From positions 1-64,000 of the forward strand of contig JASAOO010003550.1 in the NCBI GenBank assembly GCA_030849075.1: a DNA stretch of 64,000 nt, written 5' to 3'. Within the stretch, counting starts at the first letter, position 1. Each line of letters opens with the position of its first letter. Positions 50,462-59,834 of this stretch are shown piece after piece. The translations under genes were made by a program, and so were the position numbers. The stretch is from Zelonia costaricensis. Its lineage: Eukaryota > Euglenozoa > Kinetoplastea > Trypanosomatida > Trypanosomatidae. Below the pieces are notes generated by a model. That model was not told the origin of the DNA. It worked only from the letters and a program-made list of their open reading frames with translations, and ran no database searches.

Positions 50462-51240
50462 CGAGGAGCTTGTTGGCGCGTTAATGTGGACATGCGCGTG
50501 CGTCGAGTAATTTCTGTTTGCCAGACGCACGTACTCCACCACTCGGTGGGTTTTCGAATTCTTGGGCGCTTTGAAAACCGTTTCTCCGCTGCCAGGGAAG
50601 CTGCAACTCTTTTCGGCCGAGAGCGCTCAGCCGCTTTGCAGCACCTGCGCTTTGGTTTCCTAAATGCAAAAAGAAAGCAAAAGCAGCGCACACGAGATGA
50701 TGCTCGCAGGACGAAAGGCGCTGCACCGCGAAGGATCTGCGGCACCCACGAGACCAAACATCAAGGTAGCGATAGCGGCGTTCACATTTGTGAAGGGTCT
50801 CTCGCTCGAGCACTCCGCCGCTGCGCTCGTCATTTTTGTTTCCGCGAGGGAGCGAGGGGGGTAGGTCGAAGGAGCTTCTCTGCTCGCCCATCTCATCGAG
50901 CCTTCTCCTCCACCTCACCCATCCACATCCGCTCCTTTTTTTCTTTGGAAATTGCTTTCCCCGCGATACGGCCGAAGAGCCTCGAGTGTAGCGATACATC
51001 CCTCATAAGGTTCACACCACGTGTCCGGCCGCGTCGCACTTTTCCCGAACCCGGGTTCTACTTGCGTTGCCAGCTCTCTATACACAAGGCGCTCGCCTCG
51101 GGTTGTCCCGCGTCTTGGCGCTGCCGCTCTTCAGCGCTACTCTCTCGCACGTCTCACTCCGCTGGAAGCCCTCCAACGTGGGCTACTGGTCCCTTCCTGC
51201 CCCGATCATAGCGCGCGGCTACATACAGTAAACGGCGGGC
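50462..51240. other. Inter-genic stretch (UTRs)
   Basis: No supported gene. Pyrimidine-rich tracts at 50880-50945 could be part of the LETM1 splice context; the nearest acceptor AG to the LETM1 ATG is at 51227-51228. Confidence 0.6.
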
Positions 51241-52770
51241 ATGCTGCGCAGCACGCTTTTGCGCCGTGCCGGTGCGCAGGTGGCCAAGGCAACGCACGGG
51301 GCGTCCGGCGCGGCGACGCAGCAGGTCGCTGCGCGGCAGCCATCTAAAGTGAGGTACTACGCTGGGGTAGCCTACGAAGGGCTGCGCCACGTTTACCATG
51401 GGTTCCGCCTCTTCTTCATCAACACGCGCCTGGCGTGGAAGTACTCGCGGCAGCTGAAAAAGGGTGTTGCGCTCACACGGCGAGAGCGGCTTCTCCTGGA
51501 AAGCTCCACCCAGGACCTTCTGCGTCTCGTGCCATTTAGCTTCTTCATTGTGGTGCCCTTCGCCGAGCTTCTCCTGCCCGTGGCGCTGAAGATGTTCCCT
51601 GGCTTGATCCCGTCGACCTTCGAGTCCGAGTCGCAGGGCCGCAACCGCCTCTTCGGCGACGCCATGAAGACGCTGCGCGCCCGTCAGCGCGCGATGGACT
51701 ACCTGTCCGCAACGGCGCTGGCAACGTTCGACAAGGAGCAGCAGGAGGTGATTCGGCGCGCCGTCAGGGGCGACTCCATCGCGCCCAAGGACATTCGTCT
51801 GGTGGCGCCGTACTTCGGCCGCGACGGACCGTTTAGCGTCTTCAAGGTGCCGGACAACATTGTCGTCGGTCTCGGCCGCACCGTCGGCGTGTATAAGTGG
51901 TACCACTCGCTGCTGCCAACACGCGCCGTCGCACCCATCATGCGCCGCGCCATTATTCGCCGCTACCACGAGGTCCGCGAAGACGACCGCCTCATCCGGC
52001 TGGAGGGGCTCGACGGCATGAACAGCGACGAGCTCGTCAAGGCCAACCAAAACCGCGGCATGCGCTGGACCGAGGGAACCGAGACCCTGCGCGTGCAGAT
52101 GGAGTGGTGGAGCTCCCTCGCGCAGGACGGCAGCGTCCCTTACAACACGCTGTGGTGGATCAAGCCGACGCGATACGGTATCCGCAAGTCGATGAACAAC
52201 CTTCCCGTCGAGCAGAGGCGGCAACTTTTGGGCATTCAGAATCTGCCCGAGGCGGTGCGTGCGAGTCTCGAGACGCTGTGCGAGACGGTGAATACCGTGC
52301 CGTCCATCAGCGAGGAGCCCAACAACGCGGACAAGTTGCTTGAGAAGATCGAGAACATCACGTCGTCAGCCGAGAAGAGCGACTCTGAGATCGGCTTCGA
52401 GGGTCTGCAGGAGGCCGTCGGCGCCTACCTGACGGAGGAGAACGTCACCAAGATGTACGAGAGCTTGCGCAAGGACAAGCTGCCGGAGGAGAGCATCGTC
52501 GTCTCTGACGTGATCGAGTACATTGGCCACGACACCCACAACTCCACCCACGTGGTGTCCACCGTGTTCGACGCCTTCGACTACGGCGCCGGCTCAAAGC
52601 CGATCACGGAGAAGGCCCTCCTCGGCATCGGCGCGCGCTGCCGGAAGGCGGCGAAGCCGGCGCCACCGCCGCCTCCGCCGACGCCCAAGCCTGCTGAGGA
52701 GAAGCCGAAGGACGGTGCCGCAAAGGAGGAGGCGAAGCCGGTCGACGCGACGACGGCTGAGAAGAAGTGA
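51241..52770 (+). CDS. LETM1: LETM1 family mitochondrial inner-membrane protein
   Basis: 509 residues, ATG at 51241. The first ~40 residues are Arg/Ala/Thr-rich without acidic residues (MLRSTLLRRAGAQVAKATHG), a mitochondrial presequence. One membrane span at about 95-117 (LRLVPFSFFIVVPFAELLL) is followed by PVALKMFPGLIPSTFES, a LETM1 hallmark. The matrix ribosome-binding-like domain includes LRARQRAMDYLS and IRRYHEVREDDRLIR. The C-terminus is Pro/Lys/Glu-rich (PPPPPPTPKPAEEKPKDG) and lacks the coiled-coil and EF-hand seen in animal LETM1. LETM1/Mdm38 proteins run or support K+/H+ exchange and control matrix volume; depletion swells the mitochondrion in T. brucei (established knowledge). Confidence 0.95.
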   Translation: MLRSTLLRRAGAQVAKATHGASGAATQQVAARQPSKVRYYAGVAYEGLRHVYHGFRLFFINTRLAWKYSRQLKKGVALTRRERLLLESSTQDLLRLVPFSFFIVVPFAELLLPVALKMFPGLIPSTFESESQGRNRLFGDAMKTLRARQRAMDYLSATALATFDKEQQEVIRRAVRGDSIAPKDIRLVAPYFGRDGPFSVFKVPDNIVVGLGRTVGVYKWYHSLLPTRAVAPIMRRAIIRRYHEVREDDRLIRLEGLDGMNSDELVKANQNRGMRWTEGTETLRVQMEWWSSLAQDGSVPYNTLWWIKPTRYGIRKSMNNLPVEQRRQLLGIQNLPEAVRASLETLCETVNTVPSISEEPNNADKLLEKIENITSSAEKSDSEIGFEGLQEAVGAYLTEENVTKMYESLRKDKLPEESIVVSDVIEYIGHDTHNSTHVVSTVFDAFDYGAGSKPITEKALLGIGARCRKAAKPAPPPPPPTPKPAEEKPKDGAAKEEAKPVDATTAEKK

Positions 52771-55151
52771 GGACAGTGCGCCATTTGTCTACCCATGGGC
52801 CGCACCTGCTTTTTGTTCCAAGAAGCGGCTCGGTCGAGAGCGGGAGCGGGGCGTGGGCGGCGGACGTCGTAACCGCACGAAAGTCGCTGCCATCGTTTCC
52901 ACTGCCCAGGATAGTTGCTCTCGTGCCTTGGCGTCTGCAGTCGCGAAGGCAGCCGCCAGTGCGCTCCTCATGGCGGCGAACGTTTTCACAGCCTGCGGTC
53001 TGGCGTGCCATCGGACGCCACTCCACGTTCCTTGACGCGCCGGCAGCTGCCCGCTGTCGACAAGCGGGCTCCCCGACCCCTTACTCGCTGGGCCCTGTGG
53101 TTTTTTTTCCTCTGTGAAGCTCGCCGCTGCCTGCCGTTTTTTTGCCGCCCTTCTGCCGTGCTCGTCATCTTGCCACGATTGAAAGTGGGAGTTTACAACG
53201 GGGGCGGCGGGTGAACACCATGAGTGGCTAAAAATAAAAACACGCTAAGGAACTTATGGCCAACCGCCCTCATGTGCTTTCCCGTCCTCTCGCCTTTCCG
53301 GTACTTGATCTTTCCTGCCTCTTTTCCACTTTTCTCCGCACTTTTCTTTCCCGCCCTATTGCTCCATTTCCGTTAACCGTGCGGTGCTGCCTTTCCTCGT
53401 GGCTTTTCTTGCGTACCACGACGTGAGTGCGAAGACGCTTTTGCGCACGTTTGTTTTCACTTCACGTGTGCGTGAATGGCGTTGGCGGTTATGTGTGTGT
53501 ATACTGGCGTCTGCATTGGTGTGTGTCGGGGTGCGCGCTTCGAGGTTCTGTCAGGGCGTTCCGTCGTTGCGTGAGAAGCAAAGCTCTGTTTTATTTGTCA
53601 TCGTTGCAGCAGCTGTTTCCTCACCTTTGCAGATGTGCGGGGCCGCTTGCCGGTGCCCGGTTCTAGTCTGCGCGTGACGAGCCGCTTGTTGACGCGACGC
53701 TGGTGCGTTCCTTGATGAAGCTGCATCCACGCACGTGTTATTCCCGGACTCCTCTGCGCTCTCCGTCTCTCTTCACCTTCTCTTTTTTTCGGTACCCGCC
53801 CCAGCTGCAGCGTAGTACCGGCGAGAAGCGCGGCGCTGGGGCTCGGTGGCGAAGCTAACGGCAATAGTGCTTGTGCGCAAAGAAGGAGAAGAAGGTGAAG
53901 GTTCCGGCGGGAGGCATCGTGTCCATCAAACGAGCTTGTGCCTGCTTGCGCCTCGCCCCATGGCTGCTTTTTGCGAGTCTGCGTGTACATGTGTGTGCGT
54001 GTGTGTGTAGGTGTTTGTGTGTGAATCTCAATGTGTCGTTGTTGAGGCTCGTATTGGTCGCACTTCACAACTTTGGTGCCTTTCCTACACGTTTCAATCC
54101 TATTTACCCTCTCTTCCCCCCCCGTTGTGTGGCTGAATGATGCCGAGTCTTCGCAGGAGCCTACTGGGAGGGTTCGAGAGATACAGAGGGGGTGAGCGGT
54201 GCCAACGCGTATGCTCAACCTGACAGCGCCGCCCTCGCACCACTGCGACATTTCTCGACGGGGGAGCAGTGCATCACGCCATAGGTTAGCTTCGGGAGGG
54301 CGAGACGAGGGGGTGGGGGACTGGGCAGACGTTTAGTGGGGTAAAGTTGCTATCAGCTTGTCATCTCTTGAGCAGCAAGAGACGTCACCGGGGCAAATGA
54401 CTCTGCTCAATGTGCGTGTCTGTGTGTGTCTGTGTGTCTGTGGGTGCACGCTTCTGCCTCGTCCCTCCTCTTTGCAGTGTTGACGCCTTGTGAATGGCGC
54501 GTTGCGTGCGTACTCCTTTTTCACCTTATTTTTGTGCATCACCAGGCTCGTGCGATGCTGCGTGCTTTGCCACTGAAAGACACCACCCTTTCTTCCCTCT
54601 CGCAAAGAGAGCAAGACAAGAGAGGATCACTTTCTGTATTTACAAATCGTCCCCATCGAAACGTCAGCAAGAATAAGAGCTAGAGCTACGCTGTCCTCAC
54701 CTATTAGAGGGCCCGCCGCCTCTCTGTTTGCCTGGCTTCTGCCCATCGGTCTGTGCGAACGGAAGCGGAACGCGTCCTGTCGAACACCGTGCAGGACCGA
54801 GAGGGTACAGGGGCTGGGGGACAAAAGCACGCTCGTAGAGCCGTGCCGTCGCTTGCGAAAGGATTTGGGAACGTGTTGCGGTGAAGGTGCTCAACTCGTG
54901 TCGATGCGCATAACGTGCGACCCTCCCTTCTACATCGCCCCTCTGTGGCTCCGGGCGTACTGTAGCCACCTTTTGCGTACGCTCCTGCAACACCACTCCC
55001 CAGTGCCTCTCACTCTTGTTTCTCTCTTTCTTGCCCCACGAACCGCGCTCAACGTTGTACTTTACATGCAGCTGCCGGATACTCTTCCCCAGCCCGCAGC
55101 ACGTCTTCATGAAATAGTCAGCTGTTCGCCGCAAACACTTGCGCAGCGGGA
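52771..55151. other. 2.4-kb gene-free stretch
   Basis: No supported gene. Contains GT tracts at about 53982-54022 and 54414-54446, a C-run near 54116 and several T/C-rich stretches (53300-53370, 53760-53800). Expected to hold the LETM1 3' UTR and the 5' UTR of the ABC-like gene. Confidence 0.55.
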
Positions 55152-57353
55152 ATGATCAATGAGCAAACCCCTTTGGTCGGGTACTCGGCACCGCGGCCCT
55201 ACACTCCTCCCGACGGTCGCTGGTGCGACCGCAACTACAATGCCGACGCCCGCGGCGCCGAGGTGCGAGGGCAGCGCATGCGTCAGTACTACCGCGCAGT
55301 GTTCCGTACCGACGGCGTTGCCGTTGCGGTGCGCAACGCGGCGGTGGTGGAGCGGTCGTGGCACCGTCGTCACTGGCTGCCCGGCGGCGCACACGGCCGC
55401 ATATGCTGCCGTGGCGTCACCGCCAACTTCGACAGCGGTGGCCTTCACGTGCTGGCGGACGTCGACGGCGTCGCGGCGGTGTCGCTGTTGGCCGCAATAT
55501 CCGGGCGTGGCCCACTCACGACCGGGGAGGTGAGGATTGATGGCCGCGAGGTGGCGGCGCGTGATCGAGCCCGCCTTGTTGCGTACGTCGAAGGCAGCTC
55601 GCTCTTCATCCCCCTCCTTTCGGTGGAGAGTAATCTGTGGTTTGTGGTGCACCTTCGCCGCAGGGAAACGCGGAGCTGGAAGCGGGAGCTGGTGCTGGCT
55701 GTGGCCAACTTCGCGCACCTGGATCTGCTCAAGCGGGTCGACGACTTGTCACGAGCGGAGAAGTTCCGCCTGCAAGTTGCGCTAGAGCTTGTGCTGGACC
55801 CACCGGTGCTGTTTCTCAGCTATCCATTCAGAACCATGACTCTCGAGGAGCAGCTTCAGTGCACGCACCTCCTCTCGCGCATCTGCACTGACATGGGCAA
55901 GACTGTCGTGCTCAGCACCCAAACACTGCCAATGCCGCTGCACGGCGCCGCCGACACGCTTCTGCTCTTTGGCGCGGGCGGGCATGTGCTGTTCTCGGGA
56001 AAGGCCCGTGAGGCTGTCCCGTACTTCAATCGCCTTCGCATTCCGCGGCACGTTGCGGCGCCGCTTTGGAAAGGCGTGCTCGCGCCCCTGTCCGACGCGC
56101 CGACGGAGGCGGGGGCAACGGAGGACTTGTGGGCCCACTCCACAGCTTCGCCGGCGCCGTCTAACGCGACCTCGGCGACGCGGCGGTGCGTTGATACGCC
56201 GTCGAATCGGCTTTTCTCTGCGCTTTGCACGCCACCGCGTCTGTCGTCCCGTTTCACGTTTGCGGACGCCGTGGATGACGCGGCGGCGGCGTCGCTGTTT
56301 TGCGCCGTGCCCCACGGCCACAACGGCACAACGACGCCACGGGCCGTCGTGGAGGTGGCGACGAGCGGTGACCTGATCGACCTCGCGGTGGAGTGGGCGG
56401 AGAGCGAGTCGCAGACGATGTTCTACGCTGCAAAGTACTTCGACTCGTCGACGCACGCGGCGCTCCTCGTCACGCTCGAAGGCGCGATCGCCGCAGCTGC
56501 GACGCAAGTGATGCAGCCCACCTCTTCTGGTGCCCCTCAGGCGTCGCCTGGTTGGATGTGGCGGTTTGGCGTGCTGCTCACGTACACGGTGCGCCAGATC
56601 GCGGTAGACGCGGAGCTGCTTGTCGGACTGGCGCTCCTTTCCATCGGCCTCATCGTCCTCACCGTCGTAGTGCACGTGCAGCCGGAGAACCAGGGTGGAA
56701 TGTTCAACATTCGCGGGCTCATTTTCATCGCATTCGTTCTCGTTCTCTTCACCAACCTCGTCGCCATCGACAGCGCACGTGATCAGCTCCGCGTCGCCTT
56801 CGGTCACCGACGGCGTCGGCTCTACGGCGCTGTGAGCTTTATGACGTGCCTCACCATCCGCGCGCTCCTCGTCCGCGCCGCGTACCTGGCGCTCTTGTTA
56901 CCCTTCTTCGTGTTTGTGATGCGCTCCTCCTACGCACTTGCACTGCTGATCGGTCTCGTCAGCTGCACGCACGCAGCCTTGCAGTACGTGATAGCCCTAC
57001 TTCCCTCGCGACGATGGGTGGTGTGTGTGTCGTACCTCTGCTTTGGCTACAACATTGTCTTCTCCGGGTTTCTGCTGAATCTTCGCACCATACCGTCGTG
57101 GATAGGGGTTCTCAGCTTTCTGCGCTGGGGCTACGGTGCCGTTCTTCACACGTGGCTCCACGGCAAGAAGTTCCAGTGCGACGGGGCGGGCAACACCTCG
57201 TACTGCTACACTGGCGACGACTACCTCGCCGTGGAGGGGCTGCAAGACGACTCCGTCGGCGGCGCCGCGCTGTTTCTCACCGTGTCCGGGGCGACGCTGA
57301 TGGGGGTGTTCCTGCTACTTTGGCTTGTGAGGCCGATCTCACAGGCACAGTGA
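55152..57353 (+). CDS. ABCG-like half-transporter with a degenerate nucleotide-binding domain
   Basis: 733 residues, ATG at 55152. The order is that of an ABCG half-transporter: cytosolic nucleotide-binding domain (about 85-300), linker, then six membrane spans from about 470 (LLSIGLIVLTVVVHV; LALLLPFFVFVM; ALLIGLVSCTHAAL; LCFGYNIVFSGFLL; LFLTVSGATLMGVFLLLWLV) with the ABCG-typical IPSWIGVLSFLRWGYGAVLH re-entry region. Every ATPase motif is altered. The Walker A position reads DVDGVAAVSLLAAI with no GKS; the signature reads DLSRAEKFRLQVALELVLDP instead of VSGGE; Walker B ends LFLSYPF instead of LFLDEP; the switch His position reads STQTLP instead of TIHQP. The frame is intact and codon use is normal, so it is not a simple pseudogene. 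Probably a non-hydrolysing partner or regulator. Confidence 0.88.
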   Translation: MINEQTPLVGYSAPRPYTPPDGRWCDRNYNADARGAEVRGQRMRQYYRAVFRTDGVAVAVRNAAVVERSWHRRHWLPGGAHGRICCRGVTANFDSGGLHVLADVDGVAAVSLLAAISGRGPLTTGEVRIDGREVAARDRARLVAYVEGSSLFIPLLSVESNLWFVVHLRRRETRSWKRELVLAVANFAHLDLLKRVDDLSRAEKFRLQVALELVLDPPVLFLSYPFRTMTLEEQLQCTHLLSRICTDMGKTVVLSTQTLPMPLHGAADTLLLFGAGGHVLFSGKAREAVPYFNRLRIPRHVAAPLWKGVLAPLSDAPTEAGATEDLWAHSTASPAPSNATSATRRCVDTPSNRLFSALCTPPRLSSRFTFADAVDDAAAASLFCAVPHGHNGTTTPRAVVEVATSGDLIDLAVEWAESESQTMFYAAKYFDSSTHAALLVTLEGAIAAAATQVMQPTSSGAPQASPGWMWRFGVLLTYTVRQIAVDAELLVGLALLSIGLIVLTVVVHVQPENQGGMFNIRGLIFIAFVLVLFTNLVAIDSARDQLRVAFGHRRRRLYGAVSFMTCLTIRALLVRAAYLALLLPFFVFVMRSSYALALLIGLVSCTHAALQYVIALLPSRRWVVCVSYLCFGYNIVFSGFLLNLRTIPSWIGVLSFLRWGYGAVLHTWLHGKKFQCDGAGNTSYCYTGDDYLAVEGLQDDSVGGAALFLTVSGATLMGVFLLLWLVRPISQAQ

Positions 57354-58129
57354 CAAACGGCACCTGAACACCACCGCTAACGAAAGAGAAAAAAAAGGAA
57401 AGACGTCATCGCAGCGCCTTCAATACGAGCAGAGTGAGGCGTCTCAGACGGGGCAACGCGCCCCTCCCCCTCTTCCTCTCGCCACCTCTGACAAGCACAT
57501 CACTCTCGAGCTGCCGTAATGAGCGGTCCCCACTGCTGAGTCGGAGCGATACGTCTTGGCCAGCGCCACCCCCCCCTTCACACGTCAGTGTGTGTATGTG
57601 GGGTGGGGGTGTGTGTTGAAGACAGATACTCGCGGAACGCTCGGTCTGGGGTTGTCGACGTGCTGCATGGCACAGATGACTTGCAAGCTCAGTTTCATCA
57701 TCCCGACTCCATTTCTCACTCTTCTGCCTTTTGCCCCTCTCACCTCCTCGGCAATGCCGCTACTTCTGTGAATGTTGAGCGCTCTCAACGTAGACGTACT
57801 TGGAGCGTGCGGCCACACCCACCAGGTATTGCCACTCGCCGCGTAGCTGGCAAACCCCCAGCTGCCAAATTGCGTTCACCACGGCGCGCGCGCTTGTTTC
57901 AGCTTTCTTTTCTCCTCACTTTAGCCGAATTGTCGTGGGCGGCGCATCTTTTGCACGGGAAGCTGCACGGCGGTGTACAGGGACCACGTCGTCGAGTTCT
58001 CTGACAGCGCTCCCGCTTTTACTTTTATTTGACAGTGACAAGCGCGGAGCTGCCGTGTGACAGCGTTTGTGGGGTGGGGGGACTGACAAGGTAGCCCCTT
58101 GTGAGCACCCTGGAGCTGTGCGGCCGCGA
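57354..58129. other. Inter-genic stretch (UTRs)
   Basis: No supported gene. T/C-rich tracts at 57895-57925 and 58010-58032 are the nearest splice-type sequences upstream of the small ORF at 58130. Confidence 0.55.
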
Positions 58130-58678
58130 ATGGAGGTCGCACGGAAGCGGCTTCGCGACGTTGACACGGAGGCGGCGGCGGAGACTGCCGCTCGCGACAT
58201 CGACGAGGCGGCAGCAAATGCAGATCAACGTGCGCCCCCGCAAACGCTGTGCGTTCGCAGCACCGGTGTGGTGCAGACTCGCAGAGCTGCACAAGAGGAG
58301 GAGCGACAAGAAGAGCGCGACTACGCCGACCTCGATCAGCGAAGCGCCACCCTCCTGGCGAGGCTGGGCCGGCGGCGTGCATGCGATGCCGGCCACTGTG
58401 CAGCCCTCGGGGGCACACAAAAAGAGTTGTCGCAGCCGCTGACGCTGCCGTGCACGCTGGAGAGCCATGCTGCCGAGCTGCGCTGGGCTATTCGCCCCAT
58501 GCGGCCACCGTCTGAGTCCCTCTCCCACGCCGCCGGGTGCGGCGCTAGTGCGGGCGCGTGCAAGCGCAGAGCCAAAAGCACACAGACAGATGCCTCGACA
58601 TCGCTCGAGGCGCAGCGGAGACAGCTCGCGACGGAGCTGGGCGAGTTCTACACTCTTCTCCACGTTTTCTTCGCCTAG
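58130..58678 (+). CDS. Small protein of unknown function
   Basis: 182 residues from the ATG at 58130 (MEVARKRLRDVDTEAAAETA). High GC at third codon positions matches neighbouring genes, which is the main reason to believe it. N-terminal Ala/Glu/Arg-rich helix-like stretches (ETAARDIDEAAANADQRA; RAAQEEERQEERDYADLDQR) are followed by a Cys/Ser-rich section and a C-terminal amphipathic segment RRQLATELGEFYTLLHVFFA that ends exactly at the stop. No domain recognised. An upstream in-frame extension without a good ATG is excluded. Confidence 0.65.
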   Translation: MEVARKRLRDVDTEAAAETAARDIDEAAANADQRAPPQTLCVRSTGVVQTRRAAQEEERQEERDYADLDQRSATLLARLGRRRACDAGHCAALGGTQKELSQPLTLPCTLESHAAELRWAIRPMRPPSESLSHAAGCGASAGACKRRAKSTQTDASTSLEAQRRQLATELGEFYTLLHVFFA

Positions 58679-59834
58679 GGCTCCTCCCCAGGTGCGCCAA
58701 GCCGTCGCCGCCGCGTGCCCCCCGTTGCTTTGTAAGCCGGTCTCCCTTACCTTTCTCCCTAGGCGGTGGGCTCCTGCTGAGCATCTGAGGCGCTCTTGCG
58801 TGTTCGCGTGCAGGCAAGACGTGTGTTGCGTCCCACGTCTGGTATCCCTTTCATCTGCTGCATCGGTTATCCTTTTTTTTTTTTCTTTGTCTGCCATCGT
58901 GAACGTGCGGCGCACTGGCAAGTGTTGTCGAGCAGTGTACCAGAGCAAAGAAAGGCTGTGGCGCACTCAAAGTGACGGTCGTCTTTCCTCGCGCCCGTGT
59001 CCCCTTGAATGCAGTGCAAGTCCAAGTGGAGAGTGACACGCTACCTTGATGACTACTACCGGCTCCTCGCCGTGTGCAGTGCTGGGGCTCGCATCGTCGT
59101 AAATAAGGAGGAAACAAAGGAACTTACTCGCCGAGATGCTGTGACGCGGATGCTTCCAACTTGGCGGAGACCATCCTACAGCTCTTTTTGTCTTCCGTAT
59201 GACGGGTCTCTTTGTACGACAGCTGGTCTTCCATCTCTCTTGAAGACTACCGTCATTGCTATGCATCACTCTCTCCCGATATGTGTTCATATGACGCACC
59301 CTTTCTCTCACTCCCACCTTCCTCACACCTCGTCGTTTCCTTCAAGTTCACTACCCTTACCCTTGCAATTCATCTTTTTCTTAGTGGTCGTTGTCTCCTT
59401 TTTCTTGAGCACCATACGTCAACCTCACCCCTTCCTCTCCTGCTTAGCAGCTTTGCCTCACTTTGACTCTCCTGTATTTTTCTTTCCTTTGTCGTGCTTC
59501 ACGACTTGCGGCGTCTCCGGCTTTCCCGCATAGACCGCTTCACTGAAAAGTACAGTAACAGCGTTTTGGACGCTGCACCTCGTGTCACCAGGCTTGCTGG
59601 GAATCCGACTCCACAGCTGCGCAGCGCTAGGCACACTCGCTGAGAGCTCCTTGCCGTGCCCTCGCTCGCCTGTCGCAGCACACTCTGAGACACCCAGACA
59701 CCGATACACACACGTCGACGGACTGGGGAAGTCCACCGCTCAGCCGAGTTTTCAGGAGTGCCGTTCTGAAACAAGCTTCTCGCATTGTCTACCCAGCTGT
59801 GACGACTGCGACTGCTCCTTCTTCAGTGCCCATC
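58679..59834. other. Inter-genic stretch (UTRs)
   Basis: No supported gene. T/C-rich throughout 59280-59520 with a T13 run near 58868-58882; reads as typical UTR/pyrimidine-tract sequence for the OvoA gene. Confidence 0.6.
59825..59826 (+). promoter_or_regulatory. Candidate spliced-leader acceptor that fixes the OvoA start
   Basis: GCTCCTTCTTCAG ends here, eight bases before the ATG at 59835. The frame is open upstream from a GTG, but that lies 5' of this acceptor. Confidence 0.7.

Noticed and set aside
59799..59834. Upstream GTG-initiated start of OvoA
   Set aside because: Not an ATG and lies 5' of the strong acceptor AG at 59825-59826.
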